From NCBI GenBank assembly GCA_015064505.1, contig SVSB01000013.1, positions 1-56,560 on the forward strand: a stretch of DNA of 56,560 bases, in the 5' to 3' direction. The notes under the pieces are model-generated. The model made no database searches. It was not told the DNA's origin and was given only the letters and a program-made list of their open reading frames with translations. The DNA comes from Oscillospiraceae bacterium. GTDB taxonomy: Bacteria; Bacillota; Clostridia; Oscillospirales; CAG-272. Shown one piece after another: positions 1 to 7,046 of this stretch (positions are counted from its first letter, which is position 1; each line of letters starts with the position of its first letter). Position numbers and translations under genes: made by a program.

Positions 1-861
1 AAAGCCAGCCGTTCTCGTAGTAACCGATTGGAAGAGGGATACTTGAATTTTATCGAACAAGGACATCTCTCCAATGGTTAATGGGTTAGCATATTCAAAA
101 ATAAATATGAGAATTGCCCCGACAAGAACGAGTCCTGCCGTGACCGTAATGGCAATCTTTGAGTGCAAGGTCAAGTGCCTGAATACTTTTCTGTTTTTCG
201 GTGAACGGCTTTTAACCACACGGAGAACATCCCACCACACGATATATCCGAGACCGCCGAGAATGATGAGCACGGAGGTGACGATATTGATCAAGGGATT
301 GGTTGCGTAATTGCAAAGGCTGTTTTCCGCGATAATGTCAATGCCTGCGTTACAAAAGGCGGAAACCGAATTGAACACCGATATCCAGATGCCCCTTGCA
401 CCAAACTCGGGGACGAACACGAGCATATACAGAACAGCTCCTATCCCTTCGATGATCAGTGTGCCGAACAGCACATTCTTAACAAATTTCGCCAGCCCCG
501 ACATCGTATTGAGATTGAAGGCATCCTGAATAAGCAATCGGTCGCCGATGCCCATTTTTCTGTTGAGAAGAAGCATCAGTCCCGACATAATGGTGATGAC
601 ACCAAGCCCGCCGATCTGTATGAGAAGCAATATGACGATCTGCCCGAACACGCTCCACGTTGACACCGTTGGAAGTGTAACGAGTCCCGTTACGCAGGTG
701 GAGGTGGTTGCCATGAAAAGCGCATCGAGATAAGGCACGGCTTCGCCGCTTGCGGAGCTTATAGGCAATGCCAAAATTCCGCTTCCCACAAGAATGGTCA
801 CGAGAAAGCTGAGCAATATGATCTGCGTGGTTGAGAGTGAAAATTTCTTTTTTCGAACCAT
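1..861 (-). CDS. TrkH/KtrB-type potassium uptake membrane subunit (3' end beyond window)
   Basis: This is the first 287 residues of a potassium-translocating channel-like membrane protein; the gene runs off the left edge. The start is the ATG at 861, preceded by an AGAGGA ribosome site. Visible family features are a selectivity-filter-like loop (ALFMATTSTCVTGL, residues about 46-59), a second pore loop around FNSVSAFCNAGID, and a third, SVTTRTAGF, at the cut end. Several hydrophobic helices lie between them. In Bacillota such proteins work with a cytosolic TrkA/KtrA regulatory subunit, which would probably lie beyond the edge. Assignment to the Trk/Ktr superfamily is firm; whether it is TrkH or KtrB is not decided here. 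Confidence 0.9.
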   Translation of the reverse strand, partial: MVRKKKFSLSTTQIILLSFLVTILVGSGILALPISSASGEAVPYLDALFMATTSTCVTGLVTLPTVSTWSVFGQIVILLLIQIGGLGVITIMSGLMLLLNRKMGIGDRLLIQDAFNLNTMSGLAKFVKNVLFGTLIIEGIGAVLYMLVFVPEFGARGIWISVFNSVSAFCNAGIDIIAENSLCNYATNPLINIVTSVLIILGGLGYIVWWDVLRVVKSRSPKNRKVFRHLTLHSKIAITVTAGLVLVGAILIFIFEYANPLTIGEMSLFDKIQVSLFQSVTTRTAGF

Positions 862-883
862 AAGATTTTCCTCTGAATAGCAT

Positions 884-921
884 AAAGGAACCAACGTCCT
901 CTGCAGTCAGCTGGTTCCTTT
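884..921 (-). promoter_or_regulatory. Leader hairpin upstream of the potassium transporter
   Basis: A perfect 10-bp inverted repeat (AAAGGAACCA / TGGTTCCTTT) encloses an 18-nt loop between the predicted promoter and the ribosome site. No long T-run follows it on the leftward strand, so a classical terminator is not evident. It may be an operator or an RNA leader structure. It does not resemble the long c-di-AMP riboswitch found before some potassium transporters. Confidence 0.4.
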
Positions 922-940
922 TATCACCGTTATTTTCTTA

Positions 941-969
941 ATGATATCATATTTTGCCGTTTATGTCAA
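941..969 (-). promoter_or_regulatory. Predicted promoter of the potassium transporter
   Basis: Read leftward, TTGACA (964-969) and TATCAT (941-946) are separated by 17 bp. Transcription would start near 934 and give a leader of about 70 nt that contains the hairpin at 884-921. Confidence 0.5.
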
Positions 970-1133
970 TATTCATTATACATCTTGATGGTCAGCAACC
1001 TTGTTATAACAACCAAAAATGCTATAATTTTTTTGAAAATTGCCCATTACCGCATTTTTGATATTGGATAAATACAGGGAACTTTCAGACAGAAAAAGAT
1101 ACCTTGTGTTAAGAGAAAATGCTTACAACTCTT

Positions 1134-1439
1134 TTATTTTCTTTTTTTCGGTTCGGGCAATTCCCTGCAGAGGGCGGCAAACAGCTTTTCAAGAAGCTCT
1201 CTATCCTCTATATCCTCCACAAGAAGCATTCGTTTGGCGCCGTCATAAGGAAGCTCCATAGGGGCGTTTGGTATAAGCGCGACGGCGGAGGGCGTCGGCT
1301 TTACGAGCAGACGGTTATCATATACTCCGCCGACCACCTTGCCGCCGTAATACAGCAAGTATTCGCCCATCATTGGGCGGGCGGAAAGACCGCCGCATTG
1401 CTCCAAAACGAAATTCAAAAACTCTTTTGAGCTTGCCAT
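1134..1439 (-). CDS. TfoX/Sxy N-terminal-domain protein
   Basis: This 101-residue protein matches the stand-alone TfoX N-terminal domain: an N-terminal helix (SSKEFLNFVLEQ), then the typical ARPMMGEYLLYYGGKVVGGVYDN segment split over two strands, and the KPTPSA and PYDGAKRM segments. Full-length TfoX/Sxy regulates competence in Gammaproteobacteria; the role of the short Bacillota versions is unknown. It lies 7 bp downstream of an SDR gene on the same strand and is probably co-transcribed with it. The basic C-terminus (PEPKKRK) is typical of these short proteins. Confidence 0.8.
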   Translation of the reverse strand: MASSKEFLNFVLEQCGGLSARPMMGEYLLYYGGKVVGGVYDNRLLVKPTPSAVALIPNAPMELPYDGAKRMLLVEDIEDRELLEKLFAALCRELPEPKKRK

Positions 1440-1446
1440 AATACTC

Positions 1447-2247
1447 TTATCTCCTCTTCAGCACTTGTTTTATCGCAAAGCACTGTATACCCTTTGGCAG
1501 GACGTTCAGGGCAAGTAATAGCGGATTACGATTGATGCTGTAAGCGAACCGTGGATCTTTCTTTTTCAGGATCTTCTTTACCTTTTCCGCGATCTTAACG
1601 GGATCCACGCTTCTTGCCTCCACGCTGTCCACGATCCTCTTGAAGCGGTCCGCGTTGCAGGTATAAAGCTCCGTTTTTTCGCAAAAACGGTCAAGAGCCT
1701 CGGTGGACGCGCCAAGCATACCCGTGGTAACTGCGCCCGCCCGAAGGACGGATACTCCGATGCCCATAAGCTGCAGCTCCATACGCAGAGAATATGCATA
1801 CTTATCAAGTGCGCCCTTGGTTACGGCGTAAATACCCGTAAACGGCAGAGGGTCAAGAGGTGCAAGCTCGCTTGTGGTTATGATTATACGGGAGCCTTTC
1901 TTCAGCAGAGGCAGAAAGGTCTTATTAACGAGAAAGGCGCCACCAAGATTTATTCTGAAAATTCTTTCAAAATCCTCGCCGCTCATTTCCACAAGAGAAT
2001 CAAGCATATATATTCCCGCAAAATGAATTATCCCAAACAGCTCGTCCGTCTGCTCGCTTACGCATTCAAAGGCGTTTTTTACGCTGTTTTCATCGGTTAC
2101 GTCCGCTTCAACGGGTATAATATTCTCTTCCCCGTCGGAGACGGTCTTATCGAGAGCAAACACGCAAAAGCCCGCATCCGCAAGAAGCCTTGCCGTTGCT
2201 CTGCCCATTCCGCCGTACGCGCCCGTTATAAGAATCGAAGGCTTCAT
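1447..2247 (-). CDS. SDR-family oxidoreductase
   Basis: This is a classical short-chain dehydrogenase/reductase of 266 residues. The Rossmann glycine motif TGAYGGMG is at residues about 8-15 and the active-site Tyr-x-x-x-Lys (YAVTK) is near residue 155, with an upstream serine in IITTSE. The family uses NAD(P)H to reduce or oxidise carbonyls or alcohols; the substrate cannot be read from sequence. The ATG at 2247 is chosen over an in-frame GTG at 2253 because its spacing to the GGAGAGG site (9 nt) is better. The C-terminal 60 residues are basic and hydrophobic (LLLALNVLPKGIQCFAIKQV), which may give membrane association. TfoX-domain protein follows at once. Confidence 0.85.
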   Translation of the reverse strand: MKPSILITGAYGGMGRATARLLADAGFCVFALDKTVSDGEENIIPVEADVTDENSVKNAFECVSEQTDELFGIIHFAGIYMLDSLVEMSGEDFERIFRINLGGAFLVNKTFLPLLKKGSRIIITTSELAPLDPLPFTGIYAVTKGALDKYAYSLRMELQLMGIGVSVLRAGAVTTGMLGASTEALDRFCEKTELYTCNADRFKRIVDSVEARSVDPVKIAEKVKKILKKKDPRFAYSINRNPLLLALNVLPKGIQCFAIKQVLKRR

Positions 2248-2283
2248 ATTCACAAACCTCTCCGCAGTTTTCTTCTTGATATA

Positions 2284-2312
2284 ATTGTATCACCGTTTTT
2301 GTCCGCAGTCAA
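2284..2312 (-). promoter_or_regulatory. Predicted promoter of the SDR-TfoX pair
   Basis: Leftward TTGACT (2307-2312) and TACAAT (2284-2289) with a 17-bp spacer lie about 40 bp upstream of the SDR start. Confidence 0.5.
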
Positions 2313-2387
2313 CGGGGAGTATTACCTGTAATAACCCGCATCCCTTTTGCATAAAACTATAGCAAATACTAAAACGGACGGAACGGC

Positions 2388-2918
2388 ATGAAAAGAAATA
2401 TATCTCTTTGGCAATTCGCGGGCTTTGCCTTTACCTCTCTTTTGGGAACTCTGCTCCATTATCTTTACGAGCTTACGGGACGCAGCGTGCTTGCGGCACC
2501 CTTTTCGGGAGTGAACGAATCCACCTGGGAGCACATGAAGCTGCTCTTCTTCCCTCTTTTTGCTTTTGCAATAATACAAAGCTTCTTTTTTAAGGACTAT
2601 AAAGGCTTTTGGTGCGTTAAGCTGGCGGGAACGGCAGTGGGTCTTATTCTGATCCCCGCGATCTTTTACACCTACAACGGTGCCTTTGGAAAATCCCCCG
2701 ACTGGTTTAATATCGCCATTTTCTTTATCTGCGCGGCAGTAGTATTCTTGCTTGAAGCTTATCTGCTGAAGAAAGACTCCTTTAAATGCAAAAGGCGGTG
2801 GATCCCCATTGCACTGCTCTGCGTTATCGGCGTGCTGTTTATCCTGTTCACCTTTATAACGCCCACCCTTCCCCTTTTCCTTGATCCGCTTACGGGTACC
2901 TACGGAATAAACGGCTGA
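2388..2918 (+). CDS. DUF6512-like integral membrane protein
   Basis: A 176-residue membrane protein with about five hydrophobic helices (residues about 10-30, 50-70, 75-97, 104-125, 137-157). The early conserved-looking segment NESTWEHMKLLFFP after the first helix is what I recognise from the DUF6512 family of Bacillota. Function is unknown. It is transcribed rightward, alone, from a weak ribosome site (GGACGGAAC). A hairpin terminator shared with the convergent LysM gene follows at 2984-3011. Confidence 0.65.
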   Translation: MKRNISLWQFAGFAFTSLLGTLLHYLYELTGRSVLAAPFSGVNESTWEHMKLLFFPLFAFAIIQSFFFKDYKGFWCVKLAGTAVGLILIPAIFYTYNGAFGKSPDWFNIAIFFICAAVVFLLEAYLLKKDSFKCKRRWIPIALLCVIGVLFILFTFITPTLPLFLDPLTGTYGING

Positions 2919-2983
2919 TGCCGTGGGATAAGGGTGCGCAAGAGCCGGTTTTTGAGCTTGCCGCTTCTGCGGATCATATATCA

Positions 2984-3011
2984 AAACGGCAGGGGCTTGC
3001 CCCTGCCGTTT
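2984..3011. terminator. Bidirectional terminator
   Basis: A 13-bp perfect stem (AAACGGCAGGGGC with its complement) and a very short loop lie between convergent genes. T-rich sequence follows on both strands (TTTTGATAT leftward, TTTCTG rightward). It would end both the DUF6512-like gene and the long leftward SipW locus. Confidence 0.8.
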
Positions 3012-3020
3012 CTGTATGCT

Positions 3021-4898
3021 TTATCCGATTGTTTCTTCCGTTTCCGCCTCGGTAGTTTCTGCCTCGGTAGTCTCTGCCTCGGTAGTCTCTGCCTCGGTGG
3101 TCTCCGCCTCGGTAGTTTCTGCCTCGGTAGTTTCCGCTTCGGTAGTTTCCGCTTCGGTAGTTACTGCTTCAGTCGTTTCCGGAGCAGTGGTTTCCTCTGG
3201 CAAGCCGGTGGTTTCCTCTGTTTTTTCCTCCTCGGGCTCCGGTTCCTCCTCGGGAAGTCCCGTTGTTTCCGTAGGCTCGGGAACCGTAGTCTCCTCGGGT
3301 TCGGGCTCTTCTACGGGAAGGCCCGTGGTCTCCTCGGTCGCCGTGGTGGTTTCTTCAGGCTCCGTGGTTGTATCTACAGGTTCCGTGGTGGTTTCTGCAG
3401 GTTCCGTGGTGGTCTCTGCAGGTACCGTGGTGGTTTCCGCAGGTACCGTGGTGGTTTCCGCAGGTACCGTGGTGGTTTCTGCGGGCACCGCGGTGGTTTC
3501 TGCGGGCACCGTGGTAGTCTCCGCGGGTACCGTGGTGGTCTCCGCAGGTACCGTGGTGGTTTCTGCAGGTACCGTGGTAGTTTCGGGGGCAGTAGTAACT
3601 GCGGGCATTACCCAATCTGCGGGAGGAATCTCAAGCTCGGTTCCGGGATAGATAAGATTCATATCCGCTATTCCGTTATAGGCAACGATGCGCTCTACGG
3701 TGGTGCCGAATTTATCCGCTATAAGCTCAAGAATGTCGCCTTCCTTAACCATGTACTTGGTAGGCTCTTTCTTCTCCTCCTCGGGCTTTTTGGGGTCTTC
3801 TCCGATCTTTATTACAAGAAGCTCACCATCGATGATGTAAAAATCCTCACCCTCTGCGAACTTAAGATCGGGAGTTGCTCCGATTACCGCCACGCCCAGA
3901 TCCACCGGGGGCTCGGCAGGTACTGCGTCGGTGGTAACTGCATCGGTGGTAACTGCATCGGTGGTAACTGCATCGGTGGTAACTGCATCGGTGGTAGCTG
4001 CGTCGGTGGTAGCTGCGTCGGTGGTCACGTTATCCGTGGTAACTTCTTCGGTAGTTGCCGCATCAGTGGTTACCGCGTCGGTTACGGGCTCCGTTACAGC
4101 CTCGGTTACAGGTTCGGTAGCAGGCTCGGTTACGGGCTCGATGACCGCATCGGTCACCTCTTCCGTTGCCGCTTCAGTCACTGCTTCCGTTAGCTCATCC
4201 GTTGCGGGATCGGTCTCGGGCTCAGTTGCCGCCTCGGTGATGGGCTCGATCACTGCATCCGTTTCCGCTACGGTGGTATCCTCTGCCGCCTCGGCGGTAT
4301 CGCTCATACGTCCCCAGCCGGCGGAGATCCTCATAACCTCTGCAACGTTCTCCGTTTCGTCGATGACGGTCTCTACGTCCGCGCCCTCCGTGATAATATC
4401 TCTGTAATTGGCGCTCGTTCCCCAATGGGGCGTTATGGAGCACTGAACCTCTCCGCTTCCGTGAACGGACAAGTCAAATTGCATCAGATCCCGACGTCCG
4501 CCCGCATAAGCATCATAGCCTATCTGCTGCGTATACAGAACGTCTTCTCCTATCTTTACTATAGCAAAACCCGTTTCTGCGGTGTTCACATCAGGCAAAT
4601 ACTCAAGAACGACAGTGTACTGCTTGCCTGCCGTAAGGGTGAAGGTGTTATTCTCGTCCAGAACTACGGATTCTCTGGCTGCACCGGTCGTAACGTAAAT
4701 ACCAAGATCGTAGGTTGCCGTGCTTATGGTGTTAGAAACGGAGGTCTTTTCCGAATAAAAGTACGCAAAAGCAGACAGAGGCATCCAAAGCACCAAAACA
4801 AATATCAGCGCACAGGACGTAAAGATATACGACGTGAACGTCTTTTCGCTTATATGTGTTCCGTTATCAGAGGCTTTCATAATTTTTTCAAAAGTCAT
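3021..4898 (-). CDS. Exported LysM protein with Thr/Glu-rich tandem repeats
   Basis: A 625-residue surface protein and the last gene of the SipW locus. A transmembrane or signal segment lies at residues 23-46, ending in SAFAYFYSEKTSVSN, a loose match to the SipW-type signal. A beta-rich N-domain with TasA-like flavour spans about 50-160. Low-complexity acidic Thr repeats (TTDAV and TEPVTEA types) span 205-327. One LysM domain lies at 381-426 (YMVKEGDILELIADKFGTT then YPGTELEIPP). Then come eleven TTTVPAE heptads (437-515) and a final TTEAE pentad array. LysM binds peptidoglycan glycans, so I infer that it fixes the fibre or adhesin system to the wall. The start ATG at 4898 follows GGAGG. The Thr/Pro repeats resemble O-glycosylated stalks. 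Confidence 0.8.
   Translation of the reverse strand: MTFEKIMKASDNGTHISEKTFTSYIFTSCALIFVLVLWMPLSAFAYFYSEKTSVSNTISTATYDLGIYVTTGAARESVVLDENNTFTLTAGKQYTVVLEYLPDVNTAETGFAIVKIGEDVLYTQQIGYDAYAGGRRDLMQFDLSVHGSGEVQCSITPHWGTSANYRDIITEGADVETVIDETENVAEVMRISAGWGRMSDTAEAAEDTTVAETDAVIEPITEAATEPETDPATDELTEAVTEAATEEVTDAVIEPVTEPATEPVTEAVTEPVTDAVTTDAATTEEVTTDNVTTDAATTDAATTDAVTTDAVTTDAVTTDAVTTDAVPAEPPVDLGVAVIGATPDLKFAEGEDFYIIDGELLVIKIGEDPKKPEEEKKEPTKYMVKEGDILELIADKFGTTVERIVAYNGIADMNLIYPGTELEIPPADWVMPAVTTAPETTTVPAETTTVPAETTTVPAETTTVPAETTAVPAETTTVPAETTTVPAETTTVPAETTTEPAETTTEPVDTTTEPEETTTATEETTGLPVEEPEPEETTVPEPTETTGLPEEEPEPEEEKTEETTGLPEETTAPETTEAVTTEAETTEAETTEAETTEAETTEAETTEAETTEAETTEAETEETIG
3046..3180 (-). repeat. 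15-bp tandem repeat encoding TEAET units
   Basis: Nine contiguous 15-bp units (GCCTCGGTAGTTTCT type on the + strand) code for the C-terminal Thr-Glu pentads of the LysM protein. Units differ by only a few bases, so copy number is probably variable in frame. Confidence 0.9.
3358..3588 (-). repeat. 21-bp tandem repeat encoding TTTVPAE heptads
   Basis: Eleven contiguous 21-bp units (consensus GGTACCGTGGTGGTTTCCGC plus A on the + strand) encode the Thr-Pro stalk after the LysM domain. Several neighbouring units are nearly identical at the DNA level, indicating recent expansion or gene conversion. Confidence 0.9.
3931..4020 (-). repeat. 15-bp tandem repeat encoding TTDAV/TTDAA units
   Basis: Six perfect or near-perfect units (GTGGTAACTGCATCG type) with degenerate units to the right encode the Thr-rich linker before the LysM domain. 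Confidence 0.9.
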
Positions 4899-4922
4899 AT
4901 CGTACCTCGCCTCCCTTCTTAA

Positions 4923-5576
4923 TTATTTTTGCTGATTTGCTGTGAAAATAACTCTCAGCTTTACCCACGGAGCTTCTGCATCGCGGTGATGATTTGCAAC
5001 GCTGTCCACGTATTCGGGCATCGTTACGATAAGAGCCATATATTCCGACGAGTTCGCTTTAAGCTCGACGGGGTCTGTCTCGTAATTGCCGAGAGGGCTA
5101 TCGCAATACGCCGCCGCCATCTCGCGGGTAGCAACCTTTGCCTTAAGCTCGTCAAGGGTGCTTGCCGTTGTAAGGCCAAACAGCATATGATCCTGCAAAT
5201 TGAACGTTCCGCCGTAGATATTCGTTGACGTGTTAAAGTCCTTAACACTCACTGCGGTCTTGTAATCAAAGGGAACGGTTCCCTTATTGTCTATTCTGAG
5301 ATAGACCACCTTCACGTAGCCGGGCTCGTAAAGAGCCTTTTTATCAAAGATTTCGGTATTTTCGTCTATCTTTACGAAATCATCGTCAACAAGATGGAAT
5401 ACCTCGATCTTGAAATCCGCAAAGTTGAAGATATTGTTGACCGTGGGTGTGCTGTCGGAGAACCACGCGAGAGAGGCTCCTGCGCCCAACGCCGTCCAGA
5501 CGAACAAAAGCAAATAGCTGACGGTCAGAGCAATTATTTTGTAATTTTTCTTTAAAGTTTTCACTCTTTCCTCCAT
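4923..5576 (-). CDS. SipW-dependent TasA/camelysin-like exported protein (217 aa)
   Basis: The N-terminus has a basic start and a hydrophobic segment (IIALTVSYLLLFVWTALGAG, about 14-33) followed by SLAWFSDSTPTVNN, the hallmark of SipW-processed signals. The mature part has the locus-wide motif LYEPGYVKVVYLRIDNKG, where an acidic residue plus PGY precedes a beta strand and an N-x-G turn, as in the other proteins here. It is about the size of TasA/camelysin. Its ATG abuts the stop of the upstream membrane-anchored gene (TAAATG), so translation is coupled. Probable fibre subunit or minor pilin-like component; the exact role is unknown. Confidence 0.8.
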   Translation of the reverse strand: MEERVKTLKKNYKIIALTVSYLLLFVWTALGAGASLAWFSDSTPTVNNIFNFADFKIEVFHLVDDDFVKIDENTEIFDKKALYEPGYVKVVYLRIDNKGTVPFDYKTAVSVKDFNTSTNIYGGTFNLQDHMLFGLTTASTLDELKAKVATREMAAAYCDSPLGNYETDPVELKANSSEYMALIVTMPEYVDSVANHHRDAEAPWVKLRVIFTANQQK

Positions 5577-6257
5577 TTACGCCTTTGCCTTGGGGGTGTA
5601 CTCATCCTCATCGTCTTTTCTGCGTTTTACCAAGAATATAATAAAGATTATCAGGGATACTGCCATTCCGCAACCAAGCCATATACCGAAGTTCCCGTCA
5701 CCGGTTCCGGGAGAGGGGTCAGTATCGTCCACGGGGAATTCCTCAACCTTGAACTCCCAATTGATGCGTCCAATGTTATTGGCATAGCTGTTATCAAGCT
5801 CTACGGGCACGTCAAGGATAACGTCCAGATAGACCTCACCGCCCGAATAGAGAGTACCGAGGCAGACCCAATCCCCAAGCTGTGCGGGCTCGTTTGCCGC
5901 CGCATCGAACATATACTCCATGCTGTTATCGGAGCTCTTCTTTACGCGCATACGAAGCTGAGAAAGGAATCTTTCGGAAAGCTCGTCACCGCCGTGGGAG
6001 CGCAGATATATCTTTACCTTGATATCGTTTGCGGAATCATTATAAACGGTGATCTTCTGCGTTATGGAATCACCGGGCATAACACCCTTCAGATCCGGGA
6101 AAAGGTCGGTCAGTGAATAGTAGCTTCCGGGAGCGAATACGAACTTACCCGCGTTACCGAAATAGATTACCTGTCCGTTAGTAGCGAACACGGGAAGCGC
6201 CATGGAAATAACGAGCAATATTGCAGTTGCGGCAATCAGTAATACTTTTTTCATCAT
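5577..6257 (-). CDS. Exported protein with C-terminal membrane anchor
   Basis: 226 residues. It has an ordinary signal peptide (KKVLLIAATAILLVISMALP, then VFA-TN) rather than the AWFTD type, a beta-rich domain (LKGVMPGDSITQKITVYND, a TasA-like strand pattern), and a C-terminal hydrophobic helix at about 190-211 followed by KRRKDDEDE. Just before the helix is SPGTGD, reminiscent of but not matching an LPXTG sorting motif. Stop-transfer anchoring is the simplest reading. Two ATGs lie at 6257 and 6254 behind AGGAGG; the second has the more usual spacing. Lying between two SipW-type genes, it could be the membrane base of the fibre, a role analogous to TapA; that is inference. Confidence 0.7.
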   Translation of the reverse strand: MMKKVLLIAATAILLVISMALPVFATNGQVIYFGNAGKFVFAPGSYYSLTDLFPDLKGVMPGDSITQKITVYNDSANDIKVKIYLRSHGGDELSERFLSQLRMRVKKSSDNSMEYMFDAAANEPAQLGDWVCLGTLYSGGEVYLDVILDVPVELDNSYANNIGRINWEFKVEEFPVDDTDPSPGTGDGNFGIWLGCGMAVSLIIFIIFLVKRRKDDEDEYTPKAKA

Positions 6258-6265
6258 TGCACCTC

Positions 6266-6823
6266 CTATTCTTCGGGCCAGCCGGAGGCTGTGTACGTGG
6301 AAGTACCGCTGACGGGGTTGTTCTCGCTTTGTACCGCGTGAGCAACTACGGTAAGAGTCAGGGTCTTGCCTCTGTGTGCATCGGAAAGCACGGAGCTTAC
6401 CATCTCCACCTTGGTGAATACGTTCGGCGTTGTGGCGCCGGGCTCAACCACGCCCTTATAATAATACCAGCCGTCGTGGTATATCCAGTTTTCCGTATCA
6501 ACGTTGGGCTTGAAGCAGCCCTCAGCGGAAACAAGATTGGATTCGGAGCCGTAAACAAGCTTAACGCGAACGTAGAAGGGGTGCTTGCACACGTTCTCAA
6601 TGCTTACTATTTTGCTTACAACGTCTCCGGGATGCACGGTGATGCCGTCTCTTGGGAAATCGGTTCCCTTGTCGGTCTTTTCGTGTATCTTGAAGCTTAT
6701 GTTGCCCGAGGTTATGACGTTCTCCGCCATTCCGAAAGCAGAATAATATGCAACAGTACTTTGCGCAAAGAATGAAACTATAACGGCGATGATCGCCACT
6801 GTGAAAATTTTAGCCTTTCGCAT
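6266..6823 (-). CDS. SipW-dependent TasA-like exported protein (185 aa)
   Basis: Short exported protein. The hydrophobic segment (FTVAIIAVIVSFFAQSTVAY, about 7-26) is followed by YSAFGMAENVITSGNISFKI, a variant of the SipW-type processing region. A Gly-Asp-Val turn (HPGDVVSKIVSIENV) then opens a beta-sandwich-like domain that ends near residue 165. The start is the ATG behind AAGGAGG. It is the first of a tight block of four genes (8 bp, 0 bp and 24 bp gaps) that ends with the LysM protein. A long copy of the intergenic palindromic element lies immediately upstream. Structural role inferred from neighbours only. Confidence 0.75.
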   Translation of the reverse strand: MRKAKIFTVAIIAVIVSFFAQSTVAYYSAFGMAENVITSGNISFKIHEKTDKGTDFPRDGITVHPGDVVSKIVSIENVCKHPFYVRVKLVYGSESNLVSAEGCFKPNVDTENWIYHDGWYYYKGVVEPGATTPNVFTKVEMVSSVLSDAHRGKTLTLTVVAHAVQSENNPVSGTSTYTASGWPEE

Positions 6824-6857
6824 TTCAGTACCTCCTTAATATTTTTAACCTTATATT

Positions 6858-7036
6858 CGGCAATCAAAAGATATAAATGGTTTTACGGGCGAGAGGGCGG
6901 AACTCCTCATCCACCGCTATCGCGGTCCCCCTTCTCCCGCAGGAGAAGGCTTACGAGAGGCTCCGTTAAGGTCAAAATCACCGCGCAGGGCTCAACTTAT
7001 ATCCTTTGATTGCCCCCCGACCCCGTGGGGTCGGGG
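6858..7036. repeat. Composite palindromic element, long form (copy 1)
   Basis: Outer arms are 6858-6876 (CGGCAATCAAAAGATATAA) and 6997-7014 (its near-complement TTATATCCTTTGATTGCC), followed by a perfect GC hairpin at 7015-7036. The interior carries two more hairpins (ACCGC/GCGGT and CCTTCTCC/GGAGAAGG). Bases 6900-7014 match 13721-13835 with two differences in 115. It fills the gap between the beta-helix protein gene at 7047 and the next cistron. Confidence 0.85.
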
Positions 7037-7046
7037 AGATCGTAAA

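Noticed and set aside
2934..4193. Long Gly/Arg/Cys/Phe-rich frame on the + strand
   Set aside because: It is the antisense reading of the Thr/Glu tandem repeats in the LysM protein gene.
5577..5700. LPXTG sortase signal in the membrane-anchored protein
   Set aside because: The motif is SPGTGD without the Leu-Pro-x-Thr-Gly core; simple membrane anchoring is enough.
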